A DNA stretch of 26,057 bases. It comes from a virus. The stretch spans positions 10,029 to 36,085 of IMG/VR virus record IMGVR_UViG_3300003267_000006; one strand, 5' to 3'. Both the position numbers and the translations under genes were made by a program. Of this stretch, positions 14,341-20,450 are shown piece by piece. Position 1 is the first letter of the stretch. Each line of letters begins with the position of its first letter. The notes under the pieces are model-generated. The model saw only the letters and a program-made list of their open reading frames with translations, searched no databases and was not told where the DNA came from.

Positions 14341-14804
14341 GCGTAAGCCGGCGCGGCCTGCGCATGCCCAAGTTTCGATTCGAGTCGATGACCGTCAAGG
14401 CTGGCGTCTTGGAGGATGCCACCTATCCAGCCGACGAACTGTTGAACGCCAAGACGGGCGAACGCTACCCGGACCCGCGCGCCGGCATGAAGGTCGCGAC
14501 GATCGCGGCCGCGCTGGAATACGGCCACGGTCAGAACCACCCGCGCCCGTTCATGCAGCTGACGTTTGCCGAACATCGCGCCGAGTGGGCGAAGGCGGTC
14601 GCGACGCTGATCCTGCAGGGCATGTCGACCGAAGACGCGCTGCGCACGGTCGGCCAGGTCATGAAGGAAGACATTCGCACGACCATTTCGGACTGGCCGG
14701 CGGATAATGCCGCTTCGTGGGCCGAAGTAAAGGGATACAACGCCGGCCTGCGCCTGACCGGCCACTTGGCTAACTCGATCGAATCGGAAGTGGAGAAAGA
14801 CTAA
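14337..14804 (+). CDS. Neck/tail completion protein (HK97 gp10-like)
   Basis: 155 residues. ALEYGHGQNHPRPFMQLTFA followed by a long charged helix and DIRTTISDWPADN fits the small neck or tail-completion proteins of the HK97 gp10 / virion morphogenesis type, in which an RPFM strand follows a GxG turn. It starts on the ATGA overlap with the connector gene and its stop shares one base with the next start (TAATG). Its place between the DUF4054-like protein and the neck terminator agrees with a role in the head-tail joint. Assignment is from pattern and order. Confidence 0.65.
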   Translation: MSVSRRGLRMPKFRFESMTVKAGVLEDATYPADELLNAKTGERYPDPRAGMKVATIAAALEYGHGQNHPRPFMQLTFAEHRAEWAKAVATLILQGMSTEDALRTVGQVMKEDIRTTISDWPADNAASWAEVKGYNAGLRLTGHLANSIESEVEKD

Positions 14805-15235
14805 TGGGCCTCAACATGCACGCCATCGTCCGCGGCGCTATCGAGGCGGTCAATGACGACGTCGACGGCACCGTGTACATGAGCACGGGCGCGACAAACG
14901 TCCGGGGCATCCTGACGCCGACATTCTCGCCCGTGACGGCTCGGCTACAGATGCAGGCGCAGAAGCATGACCCGATCCAGCACGAACGCAACCTGGAGTA
15001 CTCGGGCGGCTATCTGACGATTTACGCCTTCGGCAACTTTGCGGAAATCGAGCGCCGCGACGGGTCCGGCGGCGACGTGATCAACATCGCGGCGGGCCCG
15101 CGCGCAGGCTGGTACTACGTGACGCAGACCCTGGAGCGGTGGCCCGACTGGTGCGCCTTCGAGGTGACAACCCAGCTGAATGCGCCTAATCTGGCGACAC
15201 TGATCGCACAGATTCGCAACGGGAACAACCCATAA
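14804..15235 (+). CDS. Head-tail joining protein, unknown family
   Basis: 143 residues, beta-rich in the middle (GTVYMSTGATNVRGILTPTF, LQMQAQKHDPIQH, GYLTIYAFGNFAEIERRDGS) with a C-terminal helix. It starts and ends with one-base TAATG overlaps, so it is translated with its neighbours. The gene order (connector, completion protein, this, neck terminator) suggests a stopper or head-closure ring. I do not recognise a specific family and give the role only from context. Confidence 0.6.
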   Translation: MGLNMHAIVRGAIEAVNDDVDGTVYMSTGATNVRGILTPTFSPVTARLQMQAQKHDPIQHERNLEYSGGYLTIYAFGNFAEIERRDGSGGDVINIAAGPRAGWYYVTQTLERWPDWCAFEVTTQLNAPNLATLIAQIRNGNNP

Positions 15236-15768
15236 TGGCCGCCGCTACCATCACGCCATCCGAGGACATCGTCTTTGACGCCATGTGGGGCTGGGTTGCG
15301 TCGCTGTTTGACGCGCCCGACCAGTCCAAGGTGTTCAAAGGCTTCCAGAACATGACGGCGACGCCTTACGACTCGTATGTCGTCGTCTCGCCGGGCGTCA
15401 AGGTGCGGCAGAACCAGATCCAGAAGACGTACGATTCCGTGAATGAGTTGGTGCTGGTCGAGCGGCACACGACATACTCGTATCAGGTCGATGCCTACGG
15501 CCCGAACGGCCCTGACTGGGCTGACATCATCACGATCGCGTGGCGCTCGATGTGGGCGTGCGACCAGCTGGAAGGCCAGTCGATTACGCCACTCTACGCC
15601 GACGAACCCCAGCAGCTGAACTTCCCGAACGGCGAAAATCAGTTCGAACAGCGATTCACGGGGCGCCTGTTTGCGCAGGTAAACCAGGTCGTAGCGCTGC
15701 CGCAGAATTTCTTTACAGGCCCGACGCCCGTACAGCTTCAGATCCCTGCCGACTACCTCGCACCTTGA
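15235..15768 (+). CDS. Neck/tail terminator protein (gp12-like)
   Basis: 177 residues. YDSYVVVSPGVKVRQNQIQK and HTTYSYQVDAYGPNGPDWAD, then ITIAWRSMWACDQL and LNFPNGENQFEQRFTGRLFA, are the conserved blocks of the phage neck terminator gp12-like / LIC_12616 family. These cap the finished tail tube and join it to the head. The gene starts on a TAATG overlap and is the last of the connector block; a promoter follows before the sheath gene. Confidence 0.75.
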   Translation: MAAATITPSEDIVFDAMWGWVASLFDAPDQSKVFKGFQNMTATPYDSYVVVSPGVKVRQNQIQKTYDSVNELVLVERHTTYSYQVDAYGPNGPDWADIITIAWRSMWACDQLEGQSITPLYADEPQQLNFPNGENQFEQRFTGRLFAQVNQVVALPQNFFTGPTPVQLQIPADYLAP

Positions 15769-15780
15769 CATGCGGCCCCT

Positions 15781-15808
15781 TTGCGGTTATTGAGCGTGGT
15801 GATAGAAT
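15781..15808 (+). promoter_or_regulatory. Promoter for the sheath/tube genes
   Basis: TTGCGG (15781-15786), a 16-base spacer and TAGAAT (15803-15808), with TGA directly before the -10 box giving an extended -10. It lies 60 bases before the sheath ATG and is the only clear signal in the 100-base gap. Confidence 0.55.
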
Positions 15809-15868
15809 CCGCGTAGCAATAGGGGCACTCAATCGCGCTCGGCCCCGCGCAACCTTGGAGCCGATCGA

Positions 15869-17362
15869 ATGTCGACAATCCCTATTTCCCAGGTAGTGCA
15901 GATCCTCCCCGGGGTCATCGCGGGCGGCGGCACGCCGTCCAAGCTCTCGGGCATGATTCTGACGCAGGACACGTCCGTCCCGCCCAGCCAGATCAAGTCT
16001 TTCTTCACGAAGGAAGACGTCCAGGAATGGTTCGGTCCGGCGTCGCCCGAAGCCGTCATGGCCAATATGTACTTCCCGGGCACCGTGAATGGCGGCCAGC
16101 TGCCGTACGAACTGAAGTTCGCCCGGAACGTTCTGGCTGCGGCGCCCGCCGGCGTCTACGGCATCGATTTGGGCGCGCTGACGCTGGCCCAGCTCAACAC
16201 GTTTTCGGGCACGCTGATCGTCACCACGACCGCGACCTTCACGTCGTCGGCGATCAACCTGGCGACCGCGACCAGCTTCGCTAACGCGGCCTCGCTCATG
16301 ACGGCCGGCTTCACGACGCCGAACTTCGCGATCACCTACGACGCGACCCGTCATCGTTTCCTGCTGCTGACGACTGCGACCGGCGTCGCCGCGACCAGCT
16401 CGGCCGTGACCGGCACGCTGGCTACGAATGTCGGCCTGTCCGCTGCTGCAGGTGCTTACCTGCAGGCGACCGGCGCCGACGTCGACACGCCTGCATCGGC
16501 CATGACGCGCGTCGTCGCGCAGGACATGAACTGGGGCACGTTCTCGACGTCCTACGCCGCAGACATCGACGACCGGCTGGCTTATGCGGCCTGGAATAGC
16601 GGCGAGTCGTACCAGTTCCTGTACGTGGCGTGGGATACCGAAGCGGCATCGATCGTGCCCGAGAACCCGGCGTCGTTCGGCGCACAGGTTGCTGCGCAAC
16701 CGTATCAGGGCGTCCTGCCGGTCTATGGCACGTTCGAATTGGCAGGTGCCTTCATGGGCTACGCTGCGGCGATCAACTTCAACATTCCGAACGGTCGTAC
16801 CAATCTAGCCTTCCGTCAGTTCGTCGCCGCGCCGAGTCCGACCGCGACGAGTCTTGCCACGGCCAACGCGCTGCTGTCGAACAATTACACGTATCTGGGC
16901 GCCTACGCCAACGCCGCGAACAACTACACGGTCGCGTACAACGGCAAGATCTCGGGCGCGTTCCTGTGGGTCGACACCTACCTGGATCAGATTTACCTGA
17001 ACCGGGAACTGCAGCGCGCGTTCTTCGAGGCATTCCTGGCATACAACTCGATCCCGTACAACCAGGACGGCTACACGCAGCTGTACCGCGCTGGCGTCGA
17101 CGTGGCCACGGCCGCCGTGACGTCAGGCATCATCCGGTCCGGCGTGACGCTCTCGCAGAGCCAGTCCCAGCAGATCAACACGCAGGCCGGCGGACGCGAC
17201 ATCGCCTCGACCGTGTCGACGCGTGGCTGGTATCTGCTGATCGGAGATCCCGCCAACGTCGCCCAGGTGCGCCAGCAACGCACGAGCCCGACCGCGTACT
17301 TCTGGTACACGGACGGCGGCTCGATTCAGATGCTGACCCTCAACAGCGTCGCCGTCATCTAA
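15869..17362 (+). CDS. Tail sheath protein (DUF3383 type)
   Basis: 497 residues, normal for the family. The start MSTIPISQVVQILPGVIAGG, the FFTKEDVQEWFGPASPEAVM segment (about 48-67), a Thr/Ala-rich insert domain (about 120-210), and a conserved C-terminal half with DTYLDQIYLNRELQRAFFEA and SIPYNQDGYTQLY identify DUF3383. This protein forms the contractile sheath in a group of myoviruses and is the best evidence for a contractile tail. GGAG lies 9 bases before the ATG. The tube gene follows after 13 bases. Confidence 0.85.
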   Translation: MSTIPISQVVQILPGVIAGGGTPSKLSGMILTQDTSVPPSQIKSFFTKEDVQEWFGPASPEAVMANMYFPGTVNGGQLPYELKFARNVLAAAPAGVYGIDLGALTLAQLNTFSGTLIVTTTATFTSSAINLATATSFANAASLMTAGFTTPNFAITYDATRHRFLLLTTATGVAATSSAVTGTLATNVGLSAAAGAYLQATGADVDTPASAMTRVVAQDMNWGTFSTSYAADIDDRLAYAAWNSGESYQFLYVAWDTEAASIVPENPASFGAQVAAQPYQGVLPVYGTFELAGAFMGYAAAINFNIPNGRTNLAFRQFVAAPSPTATSLATANALLSNNYTYLGAYANAANNYTVAYNGKISGAFLWVDTYLDQIYLNRELQRAFFEAFLAYNSIPYNQDGYTQLYRAGVDVATAAVTSGIIRSGVTLSQSQSQQINTQAGGRDIASTVSTRGWYLLIGDPANVAQVRQQRTSPTAYFWYTDGGSIQMLTLNSVAVI

Positions 17363-17375
17363 AGGAGAATGTGAC

Positions 17376-17807
17376 ATGGCCGCAACACTCACTGTCGCGA
17401 ACTCCGCGATTGCGCTAACCACCGAAGCGCTCTTCCCGAGCGCCCAGAGCCTGCAGGGCTACGCCGCAGACGACGCCTTCGATACCGACACCGTGGAGAA
17501 TGGCGAATTCTCGATGGGCATCGATGGCGAACTCTCGGCGGGCTTTGTCTACAATGCCGTGGGCGTGACGCTGACATTCCAGGCGGATAGCGCATCGCTG
17601 AACCTGTTCGAGCAGATCTACGCCTACGAGCAATCGAACCGCACGAAGCTCGAACAGAACCTGACGATCACGATTCCCGCAAAGAATCGTCGCTACGACT
17701 TCACGAAAGGCTACATGGTCAGCTACAAGGCACCCGCCGGCAAGAAGACCCTGCAGCCGGGCGTGGTCGTCTTCACGTTCAAGCGCATGACGCCGTCGAC
17801 GCTGTAA
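17376..17807 (+). CDS. Tail tube protein (DUF3277 type)
   Basis: 143 residues. FDTDTVENGEFSMGIDGELS, FVYNAVGVTLTFQADSASLN, and the C-terminal GYMVSYKAPAGKKTLQPGVV fit DUF3277, a small beta-barrel tube family that always follows the DUF3383 sheath. AAAGGAG precedes the ATG. The stop shares a base with the start of the Nudix gene (TAATG). With the sheath this makes the contractile tail shaft, whose length is set by the tape measure encoded on the other strand. Confidence 0.82.
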   Translation: MAATLTVANSAIALTTEALFPSAQSLQGYAADDAFDTDTVENGEFSMGIDGELSAGFVYNAVGVTLTFQADSASLNLFEQIYAYEQSNRTKLEQNLTITIPAKNRRYDFTKGYMVSYKAPAGKKTLQPGVVVFTFKRMTPSTL

Positions 17808-18367
17808 TGACCGAACCGACCGCCGCCGGGATTCTCTTCGTGCATGATGGCAAGGTGCTACTGCTGAAGCGCTCGGAGAGCGCGCAGGATGCGCCAGGCA
17901 CGTGGGGCTTCCCTGGTGGCGGAATCGAGGCCGGCGAGACGCCTGAAACGGCCGCCCGGCGCGAGTACGGCGAAGAGTGCGGCGGCGAGCCCTATGCGAG
18001 CACGCTGACGCCGCTCTACACGTCAGCGGACGGCTTCCAGTGCTTCGGCGCGACTGGCTACGCAGAACCTCACCTGAACGACGAGCATACCGACTGGGGC
18101 TGGTTCGGTTTCGACGATTTGCCGACGCCGCTGCATCCAGGCATGAAGGAGATTAAAATGCCACTCATTGAAGGCAAGAGCGACAAGGCACGGTCCGAGA
18201 ACATCAAGACGGAGATCGAGGCCGGTAAGGATCCGAAACAGGCCGCAGCCATCGCCTACAGCGTGCAGCGGCGCGCCACGGACGGCGCCCGCGACGAGTT
18301 CCTGCAGGCGGTCGACGCCATCAACCAGTGCGCCATGGACTGCATGGCGTACGACAAGCGCAAATGA
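17807..18367 (+). CDS. Nudix hydrolase fused to a small phage domain
   Basis: 186 residues. Residues 1-115 are a Nudix domain: GTWGFPGGGIEAGETPETAA carries into RREYGEECGG, the full G-x5-E-x7-RE-x2-EE-x-G box (G38 to G59), which binds metal and cleaves nucleoside-diphosphate-linked compounds. From M118 the chain is MPLIEGKSDKARSENIKTEI followed by a KDPKQAAAIAYSVQRRA helix, a small domain I recall as an independent phage protein of unknown function that begins at exactly this Met. The gene starts by TAATG overlap with the tube gene and ends at a terminator. A late-operon Nudix may act on nucleotides or NAD-like molecules; the substrate is not shown. Confidence 0.85.
   Translation: MTEPTAAGILFVHDGKVLLLKRSESAQDAPGTWGFPGGGIEAGETPETAARREYGEECGGEPYASTLTPLYTSADGFQCFGATGYAEPHLNDEHTDWGWFGFDDLPTPLHPGMKEIKMPLIEGKSDKARSENIKTEIEAGKDPKQAAAIAYSVQRRATDGARDEFLQAVDAINQCAMDCMAYDKRK
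18158..18367 (+). CDS. In-frame internal product of the Nudix gene
   Basis: Inside the Nudix frame an AAGGAG followed after 7 bases by ATG (18148-18160) is as good a ribosome site as any in the window. It would give a separate 69-residue protein starting MPLIEGKSDKARSENIK, matching the natural start of a small free-standing phage family as I recall it. The gene therefore probably makes both a long fused and a short form. Function unknown. Confidence 0.6.
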   Translation: MPLIEGKSDKARSENIKTEIEAGKDPKQAAAIAYSVQRRATDGARDEFLQAVDAINQCAMDCMAYDKRK

Positions 18368-18368
18368 G

Positions 18369-18397
18369 AAAGGCCCGCTACGTGCGGGCCTTGCTTT
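18369..18397. terminator. Bidirectional terminator between convergent operons
   Basis: AAAGGCCCGC, loop TACGT, GCGGGCCTT then GCTTT on the plus strand. On the minus strand the same stem ends in CCTTTCTC. It closes the late operon and the right-hand minus operon. Confidence 0.8.
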
Positions 18398-18473
18398 ATC
18401 GGATTCCGTATAGCGCGAGCCACTCGCGCCAGCGCACGTACGCCATAAAGGCGCCGACCATTACAGGATTCAT
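18396..18473 (-). CDS. Possible 25-residue protein
   Basis: The frame MNPVMVGAFMAYVRWREWLA then LYGIR has an ATG that overlaps the stop of the membrane protein gene as ATGA, a GGGAG 6 bases upstream, and a TAA just before the shared terminator. It exactly fills the gap between gene and terminator. It is hydrophobic at the start and amphipathic with two Trp later, so it may sit on a membrane. No family recognised. Confidence 0.5.
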   Translation of the reverse strand: MNPVMVGAFMAYVRWREWLALYGIR

Positions 18474-18769
18474 GCCCGCTCCCTACGTCGAGCCCGCAGC
18501 TGCGACGCGATATAGGCTCGCCTGAGCCAATACGACCAGGTCCAGTACGCAGCATGCGCGCGCTGGCCCAGCCACGTGTCGAAGCGCTGCGCCGATTGCT
18601 CGGCACAGCGCAAGCCCCTTACTGCGGCGCGGAGGATGCGCCAGAAAAGCCGCAGCCCGCGCGGCACGCCCTGTACGCAGGCATCCATGACGCGCCAAGC
18701 CACAGTCAGCACGTTCAGAGCGAACCACAGGCACAGAACGCCGAGAATGCAAGCGAGCAGGGCGATCAC
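18470..18769 (-). CDS. Small membrane protein
   Basis: 99 residues from GTG 18769; GGAG lies 6 bases upstream, formed by the last codon of the preceding gene. One clear N-terminal membrane helix (MIALLACILGVLCLWFALNV, about 1-25) is followed by a strongly basic, Arg- and Trp-rich cytoplasmic-type tail. An overlapping frame in this stretch (18483-18752) lacks a ribosome site. The topology could suit a small holin-like or anchoring protein, but nothing more specific is visible. It is the second-last gene of the right minus operon. Confidence 0.65.
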   Translation of the reverse strand: MIALLACILGVLCLWFALNVLTVAWRVMDACVQGVPRGLRLFWRILRAAVRGLRCAEQSAQRFDTWLGQRAHAAYWTWSYWLRRAYIASQLRARRRERA

Positions 18770-18772
18770 GGC

Positions 18773-19531
18773 TTACTCCAAGCTCAGGAAGTCCAGCGCC
18801 GCGGCGTGACGCGCGCAGTCGGCTTCCGTGTAGGTCATGACGTTCGGCCCAAGCCCAACGAGATTGAACGATTCGTTGTACTTCGACATGCCATGCTTGC
18901 CGATGAACGTGCGGGCCAGCAGCAGATGTTCGCGTTGGTCCAGCGTCGGGCGCTCGGCCAGTCGGGCGGCCACGAACTCGTTGATCTCAAACTGCTTCAC
19001 CTGTTCGGGCGTCGCGTTGGCAGGCGCTGCGGCCTTAGCCGGTTCCTGCGTCTTTTCTTCAGCCGGCAGGGACTGCTGCGCGAACGGGTTGCCGGTGTTC
19101 TCGGGCGCTACGACAGCCGCCGTGCCGGCTGGCGTCGTTTCGGGTTGCTTGGCGTATGCGGCAGCGGTTTCCGCACCGTGCTCGGCAAGATTCGCGTCCG
19201 CAATCGCGTTGGCCTGATTGTGCGCAGACAGGCGAGCGGCCTCTGCGGTCTTGTCCGCTTCAATCTCGGCCTTCGTGCGGCGCTTGCGCTTGGCGGGCTC
19301 TTCGACGGGCTCAGCTTTGGCGCCTTCGGTGGGTGGCGCCCCTTCGGCGTTTAGCAACGGATCGACCATATCTGCGTACGTCTTGACGGCGGCCAGCTTG
19401 CCCGAGGGGACGGAGTGCGTACCAGAGGCGTGCTGCACGGTCAGGTCCATGACCGGCGCCAACGGCCGCACGTAGCCAGCCCAAGTCAAGAAGTCCTTCA
19501 GTTCGTGCAGGTCGTTAAATTCGAAACGCAT
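18773..19531 (-). CDS. Charged Ala-rich protein of unknown function
   Basis: 252 residues. The N-terminus (MRFEFNDLHELKDFLTWAGY) and C-terminus (helices with REHLLLARTFIGKHGMSKYN) look folded. The middle (about 65-170) is Ala/Glu/Pro-rich and disordered, with the basic patch KRKRRTKAEIEADK, a motif often seen in phage proteins that bind DNA. AAGGA lies 10 bases before the ATG. It lies between the HTH-like regulator and the membrane protein. A DNA-binding or organising role is possible but not shown. Confidence 0.8.
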   Translation of the reverse strand: MRFEFNDLHELKDFLTWAGYVRPLAPVMDLTVQHASGTHSVPSGKLAAVKTYADMVDPLLNAEGAPPTEGAKAEPVEEPAKRKRRTKAEIEADKTAEAARLSAHNQANAIADANLAEHGAETAAAYAKQPETTPAGTAAVVAPENTGNPFAQQSLPAEEKTQEPAKAAAPANATPEQVKQFEINEFVAARLAERPTLDQREHLLLARTFIGKHGMSKYNESFNLVGLGPNVMTYTEADCARHAAALDFLSLE

Positions 19532-19559
19532 TGTGATGTGTCCTTGTGGTTGTAGTGAA

Positions 19560-19829
19560 TCAGGCTGCGACCGTCTCGGCGCGCTGGGCCTTCAGGTTAC
19601 GGGTGACGGTCAGGCGCATACGGCATTCCTGCTCGTTCTCCCGGATGGCCTCGATCATCTTCAGGATGCGATTGACGCCGATCCGGTTTGTGTTGCGCGT
19701 GGTGTAGATCGACCGGCGCGACGTATTCAGCAGCGTAGCGGCCGCCTCGACGCCCAAGGCGTCGGTCAGGTCGCGCACCGTGAAGTCGGCCAGCGGAAGA
19801 GTCATGTAATCGACGGACTGCGGGGTCAT
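19560..19829 (-). CDS. Small HTH-like DNA-binding protein
   Basis: 89 residues. VRDLTDALGVEAAATLLNTS followed by RRSIYTTRNTNRIGVNRI reads as a Cro/repressor-type helix-turn-helix: a helix, LGVEAAA as the first HTH helix, a turn, and SRRSIYTTRN as recognition helix. GGAG lies 9 bases before the ATG. Its promoter (19860-19888) contains a 14-base palindrome, so it probably controls its own expression. It may also control the flanking early genes. Family assigned by pattern only. Confidence 0.65.
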   Translation of the reverse strand: MTPQSVDYMTLPLADFTVRDLTDALGVEAAATLLNTSRRSIYTTRNTNRIGVNRILKMIEAIRENEQECRMRLTVTRNLKAQRAETVAA

Positions 19830-19859
19830 GTCAAAAGCTCCGTAATTGAAATTGGATAA

Positions 19860-19888
19860 AGTGTAAATGACTGTTAGCAGTCCGTCAA
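19860..19888 (-). promoter_or_regulatory. Promoter with embedded palindrome before the HTH gene
   Basis: Minus-strand TTGACG (19888-19883), 17-base spacer, TACACT (19865-19860). The spacer contains GACTGCTAACAGTC (19869-19882), an inverted repeat with 5-base arms placed where a bound protein would block RNA polymerase. Confidence 0.65.
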
Positions 19889-19895
19889 ATGCAAG

Positions 19896-19973
19896 TCAAT
19901 TACGCGATTCGTTGTCGGCTTGCGCGGCGCGCTCGGTGCAAACTTCTTCGGCAAGCTCGGTGAAATGCTTCAA
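19896..19973 (-). CDS. Possible 25-residue acidic protein
   Basis: Frame from TTG 19973 overlapping the preceding stop as TTGA: (M)KHFTELAEEVCTERAAQADN then ESRN. Acidic and helical, with codon use like its neighbours. The coupling-type overlap supports it; the non-ATG start and short length weaken it. Function unknown. Confidence 0.35.
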   Translation of the reverse strand: MKHFTELAEEVCTERAAQADNESRN

Positions 19974-20410
19974 GAGGTAATCGCGAACCGTCGCTGAAAT
20001 GCGTCGAGAGGAAAGCTGAGGTCGGCTCCGTCGGCACCTTGCGCGACTTCGTTCACCTTTCCTGGCTTGGTCAACGAGTCAATAACGCCCAGCAGCGTCG
20101 CATCGGAGGCTGCCTGCAGGAATTGGCCCAGCGGCGACGCCCGGTGCGCCTCGTCGGTTTCCATACGCTGCTCTACAAGCCGCGCGTAGCCGATGCTGTC
20201 GTGCCAATTATCCAGGTAGTCGGGATCGCCGTTAAGCATGCGCGCGATCTTGTCAGTGATAACCGTCAATGCCTGGCGCTGGTCGGCCGCAAGCCGAACC
20301 CATCCGGCGGTCGCGCGCAACGTATCTTGTAAGGCTTGTGCAATTTCGGCGTGATGGGCAAAGTTGCCGTAGCGGGCGCCCCGTTCTGCCAGGGTGAATT
20401 CGATGCTCAT
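19970..20410 (-). CDS. MazG-like / DUF6378-like all-helical protein
   Basis: 146 residues. LAERGARYGNFAHHAEIAQA, QRQALTVITDKIARMLNGDP and YLDNWHDSIGYARLVEQRME are the conserved blocks of a phage MazG-like family (DUF6378 as I recall it), with acidic and His residues placed like a nucleotide pyrophosphatase metal site. If active it would hydrolyse nucleotides or alarmones, which fits its place next to the polymerase. GGAG lies 6 bases before the ATG. The gene follows the polymerase gene after a 40-base gap. Confidence 0.65.
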   Translation of the reverse strand: MSIEFTLAERGARYGNFAHHAEIAQALQDTLRATAGWVRLAADQRQALTVITDKIARMLNGDPDYLDNWHDSIGYARLVEQRMETDEAHRASPLGQFLQAASDATLLGVIDSLTKPGKVNEVAQGADGADLSFPLDAFQRRFAITS

Positions 20411-20450
20411 TCATATCTCCGTTGTAGGTAAAGCAAAGTCTAACCTAAGT

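Noticed and set aside
16630-17418. 262-codon overlapping frame on the plus strand
   Set aside because: Shadow frame inside the sheath gene, rich in Arg, Gly and His, with no start signal.
18483-18752. 89-codon frame overlapping the small membrane protein gene
   Set aside because: The frame from GTG 18769 has a Shine-Dalgarno sequence, a clear membrane helix and an ATGA link downstream; this one has none.
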